DNA from: CAZRCG01 sp964598565
Lineage (GTDB): Bacteria; Bdellovibrionota; UBA2394
NCBI GenBank assembly: GCA_964598565.1
Contig: CAZRCG010000004.1
Location: 195,239-259,238, forward strand
Direction: 5' to 3'
DNA: 64,000 bases
Part shown: piece by piece, positions 1-8,176 of the stretch
Numbering within the stretch: the stretch's first letter is position 1
Layout of the letters: every line of letters starts with the position of its first letter
The notes under the pieces: generated by a model
Database searches by the model: none
The model's input: the letters and a program-made list of their open reading frames with translations, nothing else
What the model was told of the DNA's origin: nothing
Made by a program: the position numbers and the translations under genes

Positions 1-299
1 CTGAGAGAACCTCCAAAGACGGTGGCATCTTGCGCAAATACATAGACCAATCGGCCATGCACGAAACCTGATCCAGTAACTACTCCGTCACCCAAGATCT
101 TCTTATCTTCCATGCCAAAGTCGTGACAGTCATGGGTGACAAAGGTACCGGACTCTTGAAAAGTTCCAGGATCCAACAACAAGTCAATTCGCTCTCGAGC
201 TGTTTTCTTTCCGATAGAGCGATGCTTCTTGATTCGTTCAGGTCCACCACCCACTAAGGCTTCGTCTCTCATTTGAGAGAGGCGTTCATAGGAATTCAT
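1..299 (-). CDS. Acyl-CoA carboxylase carboxyltransferase subunit (PccB-type), N-terminal part
   Basis: The reverse strand reads about 99 codons from an ATG at 299 and runs off the left edge, so only the N-terminus is present. The protein starts MNSYERLSQM and continues with KKTARERIDLLLDPGTF and a GDGVVTGSG segment, the usual opening of propionyl-CoA or acetyl-CoA carboxylase beta subunits and of methylmalonyl-CoA decarboxylase alpha. An AGGAGA Shine-Dalgarno lies 2-7 bases upstream of the start. These subunits move the carboxyl group from biotin to an acyl-CoA. The biotin carboxylase and biotin carrier that could complete the enzyme lie 3.4-5.5 kb away on the other strand (3725-5751). The substrate cannot be told from this fragment. 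Confidence 0.88.
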   Translation of the reverse strand, partial: MNSYERLSQMRDEALVGGGPERIKKHRSIGKKTARERIDLLLDPGTFQESGTFVTHDCHDFGMEDKKILGDGVVTGSGFVHGRLVYVFAQDATVFGGSL

Positions 300-322
300 A
301 TCTCCTAGAATAAGATGCTCAT

Positions 323-817
323 CTAGGGAAGGTCACTGATTTTTACAAAAACCTTGTCAGACTCAGGATCTTTAAGAGGCCAACGAAATCGAGCTTCAAA
401 ATCTACGACCGAAAATGGAACGATTTCCCCGTGCCACAAGCTAAAATCACACTGCAGGCGATCGCCCACAATTCCTCTACTGGTGACAACAAAATAACCC
501 TCATCATGATTAAGCAAGGGACGAAACGAGGCTTCAAATTCTTGAGTTTCTGAGCCACACCATAAAAGTCCTACCATGCGATCGTTCTCAATTTTCAAAT
601 ATTCCAACGACTCAGGTTGGCCTTTATTGCGCCAATATCCCAATACGGAATCAGGCGTCATCTTTGTGTAAGCCGATTGAAGAGCTGTTCTATCAACTTC
701 TGCTTTTAAACTTGGCCTATCATCGCCGCAGGCTCCCAACCAAAGTGCGATACTGAAAATCACCGAAAAACTGGGTTTTAAGTTGATAAATCTTCTCTGG
801 CTATCTCGTGCTGCCAT
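323..817 (-). CDS. Putative lipoprotein of unknown function
   Basis: The protein is about 164 residues if it begins at the ATG at 817. That start gives a classic lipoprotein signal: basic n-region (RDSQRR), hydrophobic stretch and the lipobox LGAC followed by GDD, so acylation of that Cys is expected. A longer reading to 895 exists but would overlap the upstream gene; the 817 start follows a GGGAAG site and leaves a 43-base gap. The mature part is an alpha/beta-looking 130-residue domain with two further Cys (near LLWCG and LQCDF) that may pair. I recognise no family. It is downstream of the YiiX-like gene on the same strand and probably cotranscribed with it. Confidence 0.6.
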   Translation of the reverse strand: MAARDSQRRFINLKPSFSVIFSIALWLGACGDDRPSLKAEVDRTALQSAYTKMTPDSVLGYWRNKGQPESLEYLKIENDRMVGLLWCGSETQEFEASFRPLLNHDEGYFVVTSRGIVGDRLQCDFSLWHGEIVPFSVVDFEARFRWPLKDPESDKVFVKISDLP

Positions 818-860
818 TCCGACTTCCCGCGCTCGTTTCGAGGCCCTTCTTAACATACAA

Positions 861-1604
861 TCATTGGCTACGAAATAGCCCCTTACGAAATCCATCCAAG
901 TAAAGGCTCAAGGGGCTCACGCCAAGCTTACCAAGAGGCATATCGAGCTTCAGGCCCAAAAAATAATCCTTCCAGAATTGATGGAGAGGAGTTCCAGGCG
1001 TACCAAAGCTCATGGGATACACATCGAACAATGGTCGCTTATCGACGGCACGATAAAACGTCTGGATCAACTTGGAACAATACTGCTTCGACGACTCCCA
1101 CGAAAAACTCGTATCATAGCCAGTGCCAAGGGCTTTCTGCTTAATCTGAGCCACGGCTTCTCGCGCCTGCGCAGACCACTCTGGCTTGAACTTCGCCACC
1201 ACAAAACGAGCTTCAGACGAGTAGCGCATCATCAAATGGCCTAAAGCAATCACTTGAACTCCACCTTCATGAACATCGATCGCATCCACAGCCCCAGCGA
1301 CGTCTTTATCTAACGCCACAACATGAGAAAATAGAGGGCCCCTTTTAAACTGATGTTCTGTTGTAAGCGCGATAGCTCGACCAATAAAAGAACGGGGTTC
1401 ATAAATAAATAAAAGATCGCCCGTCTCAATACTATTCGAAAAGATGATTGCTGAATGGCCCGTCACTTCAGGTGATTGATCGATATCACGGGCTAGAGCC
1501 CCCGATATCGAGAGTCCGATGCAGACGACCGCGACGGCCATTATCATCCGCCTCAACCTCGAGACCTGTTTAGAAAGCAGCTGCCTAAAATTCAGCAGAT
1601 TCAA
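861..1604 (-). CDS. Exported YiiX/YebB-like (NlpC/P60-superfamily) cysteine hydrolase
   Basis: Around 247 residues. After an N-terminal hydrophobic segment (IMAVAVVCIGLSISGALA) come features of the permuted papain-like YiiX/YebB family: a GDLLF strand, a SHVV motif with the candidate catalytic His, and a later YCSKLIQ segment whose Cys is the candidate nucleophile. Family members hydrolyse amide or lipid-linked bonds; the substrate here is unknown. The best ribosome site is GGGAGGA six bases before a TTG at 1604; a longer reading to 1628 also begins with TTG and has a poorer site. The signal segment implies periplasmic or envelope location. It reads in the same direction as the lipoprotein gene downstream of it. 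Confidence 0.68.
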   Translation of the reverse strand: MNLLNFRQLLSKQVSRLRRMIMAVAVVCIGLSISGALARDIDQSPEVTGHSAIIFSNSIETGDLLFIYEPRSFIGRAIALTTEHQFKRGPLFSHVVALDKDVAGAVDAIDVHEGGVQVIALGHLMMRYSSEARFVVAKFKPEWSAQAREAVAQIKQKALGTGYDTSFSWESSKQYCSKLIQTFYRAVDKRPLFDVYPMSFGTPGTPLHQFWKDYFLGLKLDMPLGKLGVSPLSLYLDGFRKGLFRSQ

Positions 1605-1727
1605 TACGAATCCTCCCATCTCGCACAACTCGCTAATATTAAAAACAAGCTTCTACGAAGGCAATCAGATATGGCAATTCTTGAATTTCTCTCTTTATCT
1701 CCCCCCTGTGAAGCCGTTTAATAGCGT

Positions 1728-3728
1728 ATGCTTAACAAAAGCGCTTCGTTTCTTGAAATACCCGAATTCAACCACACGACACTTTCTATCCAAGAGCAAA
1801 CACATCGCCTCATTGAAGACAGTCAGACCCTGCTCCAAAACATAGGCTCTACGTCTGACGAAGAGCTCACCTTCAAAAATATCGTCTTAGCACTCGATGA
1901 ACTTCGTCACCGCGAAGTTCTTGTGATGAGCGCCATTCACTTGCTGCAAAATGTCTCTCCCGAAGAATCCATTCGAAAGGCTGCTGAAGATGCGGAGATC
2001 GTCTACCAAAAGTGGGCTGTCGAAAAATCCTACGATCCGGGTGTTTACCAAGCATTAAGCCGATTGGCCGCCAAAATTCAAAAGAACGAGCATCCACCAT
2101 TGACCCCCGAGGAGAAAAAACTTCTCGATGAAGAACTTCTCGATCGCAAACGCTTGGGCCTGCATTTACCGCAAGACACCCAAACAACGCTCAAGCAACT
2201 TCAGAAAAAACTCGCCCAAATTGAAACTGAGTTTTCAAACGCCATCAATGACTACGAAGATGAACTTTGGGTCGCGGAAGATCGCTTAAAAGATTTAAAA
2301 CCTGAGCAGCGCTCCAGCTTTCTAAAAAATGAGAAGGGTGAATGCCGCGTCCGTCTTCAGTATCCCGAATATCTGCCCGTCATGGAATTTTGCAGCGATG
2401 AGCTCATTCGAAAAGACTTGCTTCTCAAAAAATACCGAACCGCCCCTGGCAATCAAAAGCGCCTTCAGGAGATGGTTGACCTAAGACATCAAATTGCAAA
2501 CTTATTGGGTTACGCTTCGTGGAATGACTATGTTCTCGAAGATCGAATGGCTAAAACGCCTCGTCAGGTCGTCTCTTTTTTAAACGACCTAGAAACAAAA
2601 CTGCGCGTTAAGGCTGATAAGGAACTGGACGAACTACGAACCCTCAAAGCTCAACACTCCTCTGAGTCTTTTGAACTATGGGATTATTTATACTATTCGA
2701 CCTTGCGAAAAAAACAGCAATTCTCCATCGACTACCAGGCCTTGAAATCGCTATTTCCTTTGCAGAATGTTTTGCAGGGTCTTTTTCGAACCATTGAAAC
2801 CTTATTCGACCTCACCATTGTTGAAAAATATCGCGGCACTTTCTCTACCTGGCATGACGATGTGCAGCTCTTTCTTGTTTATGAAGGTCAGAACCTTGAT
2901 CGATCGACACTCGATACCTCGCACGCCCTTGGCGCCTTTTACTTGGATGCCTTTCCGAGACCGGGCAAGTATGGCCATGCCGCGGCTTTCTCCATTGTCG
3001 ACGGCAAACGCCTCGCCGATGGTCGCTACCAACGACCTGTCTCTGCGATGGTCTGCAATTTTTCAAAAGATATTCCAACTCTCTCGCATGGCGATGTCGA
3101 AACTCTTTTTCATGAGTTCGGACATATTCTGCACGGCATTCTTACCTGGGCACCCTATTCTAAATTCTCCGGCACATCCGTAGCGTGGGATTTCGTCGAA
3201 GCCCCCTCTCAGATTTTGGAGAATTGGGCTTGGAGCTACGATATTTTGCAAACTCTCGTTCCCGCCGAGAAGAAGTCTGAAATGACCCCCGATTTAGTAA
3301 ATCGACTTAATGCCGCTCACCAAGCTGGTCTTGGGCTTTTCTATTTAAGACAAGTCTCGTTCGCCAAAGCCGATCTCGCGATCCACGGCGAGACTATTCC
3401 TTCGAATGCCTGTGGAACGATGGACCAAGTTTTATCAGAAACCTTTCTGCCCGTTCCGGCAGATACGTATTTTGGCGCTGGCTTTGGTCACATGACGGGC
3501 TATGCCTCGGGATACTACGGCTATGCGTGGGCCGACGTCATGGCCGCCGATATGTTTTCTTTGTTTAAGGGCGCCAATCTTCTTAATCCCGATCTCGGCA
3601 GAAAACTTCGCCGTGAAATCTATGAAGTGGGCTCCGTGCGTGACGAAGCAGATTCGCTTCGCTCGTTTCTAGGAAGAGAGCTTCGCCCCGATGCCTTTTT
3701 ACAGTCGATCGGCCTGGAGACCGTGTGA
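1728..3728 (+). CDS. M3 family zinc oligopeptidase (thimet/oligopeptidase A type)
   Basis: 666 residues, the usual size for M3A oligopeptidases. The zinc site is intact: HEFGH at 462-466 and a third ligand Glu at about 491 in the FVEAPSQ motif, followed by LENWAW. An alpha-helical N-terminal half and a C-terminal GHMTGYASGYYGYAWADV segment also match the family, which degrades short cytosolic peptides such as signal peptides after release. There is no signal peptide, so it should be cytosolic. No clear Shine-Dalgarno precedes the ATG at 1728. Its stop overlaps the GTG start of the biotin carboxylase gene by four bases (GTGA), which implies translational coupling between two functionally unrelated proteins. 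Confidence 0.93.
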   Translation: MLNKSASFLEIPEFNHTTLSIQEQTHRLIEDSQTLLQNIGSTSDEELTFKNIVLALDELRHREVLVMSAIHLLQNVSPEESIRKAAEDAEIVYQKWAVEKSYDPGVYQALSRLAAKIQKNEHPPLTPEEKKLLDEELLDRKRLGLHLPQDTQTTLKQLQKKLAQIETEFSNAINDYEDELWVAEDRLKDLKPEQRSSFLKNEKGECRVRLQYPEYLPVMEFCSDELIRKDLLLKKYRTAPGNQKRLQEMVDLRHQIANLLGYASWNDYVLEDRMAKTPRQVVSFLNDLETKLRVKADKELDELRTLKAQHSSESFELWDYLYYSTLRKKQQFSIDYQALKSLFPLQNVLQGLFRTIETLFDLTIVEKYRGTFSTWHDDVQLFLVYEGQNLDRSTLDTSHALGAFYLDAFPRPGKYGHAAAFSIVDGKRLADGRYQRPVSAMVCNFSKDIPTLSHGDVETLFHEFGHILHGILTWAPYSKFSGTSVAWDFVEAPSQILENWAWSYDILQTLVPAEKKSEMTPDLVNRLNAAHQAGLGLFYLRQVSFAKADLAIHGETIPSNACGTMDQVLSETFLPVPADTYFGAGFGHMTGYASGYYGYAWADVMAADMFSLFKGANLLNPDLGRKLRREIYEVGSVRDEADSLRSFLGRELRPDAFLQSIGLETV

Positions 3729-5227
3729 AAAAGGGATCTCCGTTTCAAAGTCTTCTCGTCGCCAATCGTGGAGAAATTGCCATTCGAATTTTACGCACGG
3801 CTCGTGAACGAGGCCTTCGTGCCATTGGCGTCTACTCAGAAGCAGACGTCAATGCGCTTCATCGATTTGAGGCTGACGAAGCGCTTTGCATTGGCCCTGC
3901 TGAGAGTCAAAAATCGTACCTATCGATTGAGGCGATTCTTGAGGCGGCACGCAAGTCGAAGGCCGAGGCCATTCACCCTGGATATGGCTTTTTAAGCGAA
4001 AATGCTTCCTTCGCACGAGCTGTCGAGAACGAATCGATTATCTTTGTAGGCCCTACGGCTCAGATGATCGAAACGATGGGAGACAAAGTACGCGCCCGCC
4101 AATGCGTGGCAGCACAGGGAGTGCCTGTCGTACCGGGCACCGAAGGCCTTACGGACACTGAAGCAGCGCTCAAGGCCGTTTCTCGACTCGAGCGAGAAAG
4201 AAGTGATTTTTGTTATCCACTTCTTATCAAAGCCGCAGGTGGCGGCGGTGGCAAAGGCATGCGTATTGTGCGCAAACCTGAGGATCTTAAAGAGAATCTG
4301 GAGCGCGCTCAGTCCGAGAGTTTGAAGGCGTTTAATAATCCGATGGTTTTCGTAGAACGCTATATCGAAGAGCCGCGACATATCGAAGTGCAAATTATGG
4401 GAGATGGAAATCATTATGTGCATCTCTACGAAAGAGAATGCTCTCTTCAAAGACGTCATCAAAAGGTTGTCGAAGAAGCTCCCTCCCCGAGTATTTCTTC
4501 TCAATTGCGTGAAGCCATTGTGGCAGCGGCCCTAAAGGCAGCGCAATCGGTGCGCTATACGAGCGTCGGAACGGTAGAGTTTATTGTGGCACCCAACGAT
4601 GATTTTTTCTTTTTAGAAATGAATACCCGCATCCAAGTCGAGCATCCTGTTTCAGAGTGGATTACGGGAACCGATATTCTTCGACATCAACTCGATCTCG
4701 CCATGGGCCACAGTCTTAAAGATTTTGAAACGCCTGCTATGCGCGGACACTCTATTGAGGTTCGCCTTTATGCCGAAGATACGGAACATGGGTTTATACC
4801 TCAACCCGGCCGCATCCATCGCCTGCACTTTCCGTCATGGGCGGGCATTCGTGTTGAAACCTCCGTTGAGAGTGGTTCTCTCATCTCTAGTTTTTATGAT
4901 CCCATGATCGCGAAAATATCGTGCTGGGCACCGAGTCGACAAGATTGTCGACTTCGGCTGGCCGCCTTTTTGAAATCTCTCATTGTAGAGGGCGTGGTCA
5001 CCAACCGAATCTTTCTCATCGATATTTTAGAGTCTGATTTTTTTAAGAGTGGACGTTTTCATACCCATCAACTCGAGAGTATCGGGTGGCGAGCCTCCTT
5101 GAAGCATCGTCCAACGGCGAAGGAGCTCGCGATGATGTGCCTAAAAGACCATTTAAACACCAAAGTACAGACGAAGTCCCATCCACTATCCACCTGGCAG
5201 ACCTCGTTAGAATTGAGAGGTCTCTAA
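3725..5227 (+). CDS. Biotin carboxylase subunit of an acyl-CoA carboxylase
   Basis: 500 residues. It opens with LLVANRGEIAIRILRTARE, the biotin carboxylase N-domain signature, then has the ATP-grasp glycine loop AAGGGGGKGM (near 170), the H-Q-K region RRHQKVVEEAPSP and the active-site segment EMNTRIQVEHPVSE (near 300). It carboxylates biotin with bicarbonate and ATP. Start is GTG, overlapping the stop of the peptidase gene. A C-terminal extension beyond the core biotin carboxylase fold and the immediately following carrier gene suggest a PccA-like alpha subunit divided into two chains rather than a stand-alone AccC. The likely partner is the PccB-type subunit at the left edge. Confidence 0.92.
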   Translation: MKKGSPFQSLLVANRGEIAIRILRTARERGLRAIGVYSEADVNALHRFEADEALCIGPAESQKSYLSIEAILEAARKSKAEAIHPGYGFLSENASFARAVENESIIFVGPTAQMIETMGDKVRARQCVAAQGVPVVPGTEGLTDTEAALKAVSRLERERSDFCYPLLIKAAGGGGGKGMRIVRKPEDLKENLERAQSESLKAFNNPMVFVERYIEEPRHIEVQIMGDGNHYVHLYERECSLQRRHQKVVEEAPSPSISSQLREAIVAAALKAAQSVRYTSVGTVEFIVAPNDDFFFLEMNTRIQVEHPVSEWITGTDILRHQLDLAMGHSLKDFETPAMRGHSIEVRLYAEDTEHGFIPQPGRIHRLHFPSWAGIRVETSVESGSLISSFYDPMIAKISCWAPSRQDCRLRLAAFLKSLIVEGVVTNRIFLIDILESDFFKSGRFHTHQLESIGWRASLKHRPTAKELAMMCLKDHLNTKVQTKSHPLSTWQTSLELRGL

Positions 5228-5751
5228 TGCGCTGGAATCTTTCGCTCCCGGGTGAACCCACGGTCCATGAAACCATGGTCGATGCCACGGTTCAAGTCGA
5301 GCTCTTGCGACAACAGGGGGATGTGTTTGTCTTTCGCCTTCAATTTTTGAATCGCCCTCAGCCCGAGATCGTGGAGCTGAAGCTTAAAGACCATCAAGCG
5401 ATGTCTCTGACCTGCGAAGACCTTGGCCCACTTGTATTTGAAGCATGGACCTCAGATCGTTGGCGAGCTGCCAACCAGGATCACCTTATCGAAGTTCATC
5501 CTCAACGACATAGTCATCAAAATTCTAGTCACTTGAGTGAGATTCGGTCTCCCATGCCTGGACGCCTTTTGAAAACTCTTGTCCAAGAAAAGAACAAAGC
5601 CCTAAAGGGTCAGACCCTGCTCATTATTGAGGCAATGAAAATGGAAAATGAAGTACGCGCTCCCCACGATTTAATTGTCGACGAAATCTGTGTTCAAACC
5701 GGCCAGAGCGTCGAAAGTGGCGAGAGCCTACTTAAGGTGACACCGACGTAG
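5227..5751 (+). CDS. Biotin carboxyl carrier protein (split PccA C-terminal part)
   Basis: The start is taken at the ATG at 5227, which overlaps the stop of the biotin carboxylase by one base (TAATG) and follows a GAGAGG site; a longer reading from 5086 would lie mostly inside the upstream gene. The 174-residue product has a basic/beta region resembling the BT linker of PccA-type subunits, then a biotinyl domain with RSPMPGRLL and the biotinylation motif EAMKMENEV, the modified Lys being residue 138. It carries carboxybiotin between the carboxylase and the carboxyltransferase. Its end overlaps the convergent scpB gene by 20 bases. Confidence 0.88.
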   Translation: MRWNLSLPGEPTVHETMVDATVQVELLRQQGDVFVFRLQFLNRPQPEIVELKLKDHQAMSLTCEDLGPLVFEAWTSDRWRAANQDHLIEVHPQRHSHQNSSHLSEIRSPMPGRLLKTLVQEKNKALKGQTLLIIEAMKMENEVRAPHDLIVDEICVQTGQSVESGESLLKVTPT

Positions 5752-6442
5752 TCGCCTCATTGAGCGCAGCGCCAGCAGCTTTTTCCTCAGGACTAGCTTT
5801 ACTGTCATCAACGAGTGTGGTCTGAATCGATTTCAAGGTTTGATCCATTTCTCCTAGTGATTCTGCCTGGAAGCCATCGTCTCGCGTTAGACTGTCGATG
5901 AGATGTTCCATGCCCTCTTCTCGACCTCGATTGAGCAGCTCCATTTCAGATAGGGGCGGTAAGTCGGCTAACGAATTGATTTGAAACCATTCAAGAAATT
6001 TACCTGTCGTACCATAGACCACCGGATGACCAGGCAAATCACTGCGTCCCCTCATCTCGATAAGTTCTCGGTCAAGAAGTGTCTTCAAAATACTGGTGCA
6101 ATCCACGCCTCTAATTTTTTCAATTTCAGGGCGGGTAATGGGTTGTTTGTAAGAGATAATCGATAAGACCTCTAAGGCTGCCTGAGTCAGGCGCGGCGGT
6201 TTTTTCTCATGAAAGCGCGCCATCACCTCTTTCAATTCTTCTTTCGTTCGAAACTGATAGCCCCCCGCCACCTTCGTCAAAACAAAACCCGACGTATCGG
6301 CCTTCGTCTTTTCTTCTAGCGCAAGGAGAACACTTTCAGACTCCTCGGTCGACAAGCTGAACAGCTCTTCAATCAGATTACGACTCACCGGACTTGCCGA
6401 CGCAAAGATAAGGCCTTCCACTAAAGCTTCTCGCGTTAACAT
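5732..6442 (-). CDS. scpB: Segregation and condensation protein B
   Basis: 236 residues with the two winged-helix domains of ScpB: an N-terminal EALVEGLIFASASPVS helix, then RLTQAALEVLSIISYKQPITRPEIE and IRGVDC, a strongly conserved signature, followed by LLDRELIEMRGR and GHPVVYGTT. ScpB pairs with ScpA and SMC in the bacterial condensin. The C-terminal 50 residues are acidic, low-complexity and not conserved in the family. It lies two bases downstream of scpA, the usual partner, and is the last gene of the minus-strand chain that begins at rimI. Confidence 0.95.
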   Translation of the reverse strand: MLTREALVEGLIFASASPVSRNLIEELFSLSTEESESVLLALEEKTKADTSGFVLTKVAGGYQFRTKEELKEVMARFHEKKPPRLTQAALEVLSIISYKQPITRPEIEKIRGVDCTSILKTLLDRELIEMRGRSDLPGHPVVYGTTGKFLEWFQINSLADLPPLSEMELLNRGREEGMEHLIDSLTRDDGFQAESLGEMDQTLKSIQTTLVDDSKASPEEKAAGAALNEATTSVSP

Positions 6443-6444
6443 GA

Positions 6445-7287
6445 TTACTCTCCTTTTGCTGCTTCTGCAGCCGAAACACTCGTATCAAACTCAGACACCA
6501 AGTCACTAGAGCCCGTGGCATCTTTCAATCGTAAATAAATACGTCGATCGGGTGTCGAAAAAAGTTGAATACGTTTTAAACGAACCAATTCTAAGACAGC
6601 TAAAAAAGTCACAATAATGAAAACTTTTGTCATACCAGGCTCCAGCAGGTCTTCAAAACAAAGTTCACGGTCTTGTTCGATTTTAGCGACCACCTCATGC
6701 AGTCGGTCCGATACTGAAGCTGTTTCAAGAGAAAGCTCCATGGGCTGAGAGGAATTGTGTTCTTTTAGAGCTTTTTGAAAGCCTTTGACCAGCTGAAACA
6801 AGGTACCTCGACCCTCGCCTTCAAGCCCGTCAAAGTGTTCTCGAATTCCCTTTGTGAAAACGTCTCGCCCAAGTAAAGGTCGATCTCGAAGTTGATCGGC
6901 GGCCTGTTTAATTTTTTGATACTCCAGGAGATATCGCACAAGATCTTCTCGAGGATCTTTCTCTTCTTCCGCCACGTCGGCTTCATCTTTAGGAAGAAGT
7001 AACTTTGATTTAATTTGAGCCAGCGTGGCTCCTACGACAATGAATTCACCGGCCTCGTCCACATCAATTTTTAACGAATTTTCTAAATAGTCTAAGTAGT
7101 GATGCAAGAGAACCGAAATATCGAGATCGAGAAGATTTAGATCTTGATCATCAATGACCTGTAGCAAAAGATCGTAGGGGCCCTGCCAGGCAGGCAATGT
7201 AATTTGAAACTTTTCTTTCGATGCTACCTCTTCATGAGGAGCCGAAATGAGATGCCGATCAACCGGCTCTTGGATGATATCGTTCAT
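6445..7287 (-). CDS. scpA: Segregation and condensation protein A
   Basis: 280 residues. The kleisin signature is clear: an N-terminal WQGPYDLLLQVIDDQDLNLLDL segment, then DEAGEFIVVGATLAQIKSKLLLP, an acidic linker, and a C-terminal winged helix (FIIVTFLAVLELVRLKRI). ScpA bridges the heads of SMC and binds ScpB. The ATG at 7287 lies inside the 3' end of xerD (29-base overlap), and the start has 30 residues before the conserved core, so a slightly later start is possible. The overlap on both sides indicates tight translational coupling of xerD, scpA and scpB. Confidence 0.94.
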   Translation of the reverse strand: MNDIIQEPVDRHLISAPHEEVASKEKFQITLPAWQGPYDLLLQVIDDQDLNLLDLDISVLLHHYLDYLENSLKIDVDEAGEFIVVGATLAQIKSKLLLPKDEADVAEEEKDPREDLVRYLLEYQKIKQAADQLRDRPLLGRDVFTKGIREHFDGLEGEGRGTLFQLVKGFQKALKEHNSSQPMELSLETASVSDRLHEVVAKIEQDRELCFEDLLEPGMTKVFIIVTFLAVLELVRLKRIQLFSTPDRRIYLRLKDATGSSDLVSEFDTSVSAAEAAKGE

Positions 7288-8176
7288 AGTCTTCTCTCAA
7301 CTGATTCAGTTGAATCCTCGTATACACCTGCGTGGTCGCGATATCTGTATGTCCAAGCAACTCTTGGATACTTCTCAGATCCGCTCCGCGCGCCAACATA
7401 TGGGACGCAAACGAATGTCTCAAAATATGGGGGTGTAAATCCTTCCTCAACTTAAGTTTAACGGCATAGCCTTTCAAAATCTTCCAAAATCCTTGGCGAG
7501 TTAGCCTTAAACCTCGTTGATTCACAAAAATAGAATCGTGATAGCGCCCCTTCATCAGTTTGGGTCGCGCCTCATCGATATAATTGCGCAGCGACTGAAC
7601 AGCCGCTCGCCCCATAGGCACCCAGCGTTCTTTATCTCGCTTGCCCTTCACCAACAGACTTTGGTCATCCCATTGAATCGAACGCAGTTCTAAATCGAGC
7701 AGTTCCGAGACTCTTAAACCGCATGAATACATGACCTCAAGCATGGCTGAATCTCGCGCCCCCAGAGCCTCACGCGTATCGGCCGCTTTCAAGAGAGCCT
7801 CCATCTCAGCCTCGCTAAATACCTCGGGTAACGCTGCCTCAGCTTTGGGGATCTTGATACGCTCTAGCGGCGAAGACTTTACATAATTCTTAGATTGCAA
7901 AAATTCGAAAAATGCCCTCAAAGTCGAAATCTTTCGCTGCACACTGCGCAGCGAAATCTTCGCCTCTGACAAATATTGAATGAAATCTAGAATGACAGAC
8001 TCGTCGATCGTCTTTAAATCGACGACCCGAATCTTGTCGGCATCAAAAAACTCAAAGAATTGTTTAAGATCAAGCCAATAGCTTTGTTTTGTATTCTCAG
8101 AAGACGCCTTGTGAACCTGCAAAAACTGCAGAAACTCTTCACAAAGACTAACAATATCGAATGTCTGACTATCCAC
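7259..8176 (-). CDS. xerD: Tyrosine recombinase XerC/XerD
   Basis: 305 residues, the usual Xer length, with an N-terminal SAM-like core-binding domain and a C-terminal catalytic domain. All catalytic residues can be located: Arg155 (YSCGLRVSELL), Lys179 (VKGKRDKER), His250 and Arg253 (HILRHSF), His276 (LLGHTDI) and Tyr285 (TTQVYTRI). Xer enzymes resolve chromosome dimers at dif. XerC and XerD cannot be separated with certainty, but the ADLRSIQELLGH stretch and adjacency to scpAB resemble XerD contexts. No integrase neighbours or attachment sites are seen, so it is a housekeeping recombinase. Its start overlaps the end of pnp by eight bases. Confidence 0.9.
   Translation of the reverse strand: MDSQTFDIVSLCEEFLQFLQVHKASSENTKQSYWLDLKQFFEFFDADKIRVVDLKTIDESVILDFIQYLSEAKISLRSVQRKISTLRAFFEFLQSKNYVKSSPLERIKIPKAEAALPEVFSEAEMEALLKAADTREALGARDSAMLEVMYSCGLRVSELLDLELRSIQWDDQSLLVKGKRDKERWVPMGRAAVQSLRNYIDEARPKLMKGRYHDSIFVNQRGLRLTRQGFWKILKGYAVKLKLRKDLHPHILRHSFASHMLARGADLRSIQELLGHTDIATTQVYTRIQLNQLREDYERYHPRAG

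Noticed and set aside
7259..8176. Xer recombinase as a sign of a mobile element
   Set aside because: Full catalytic set but housekeeping neighbours (pnp, scpA, scpB), no attachment repeats and no cargo genes.
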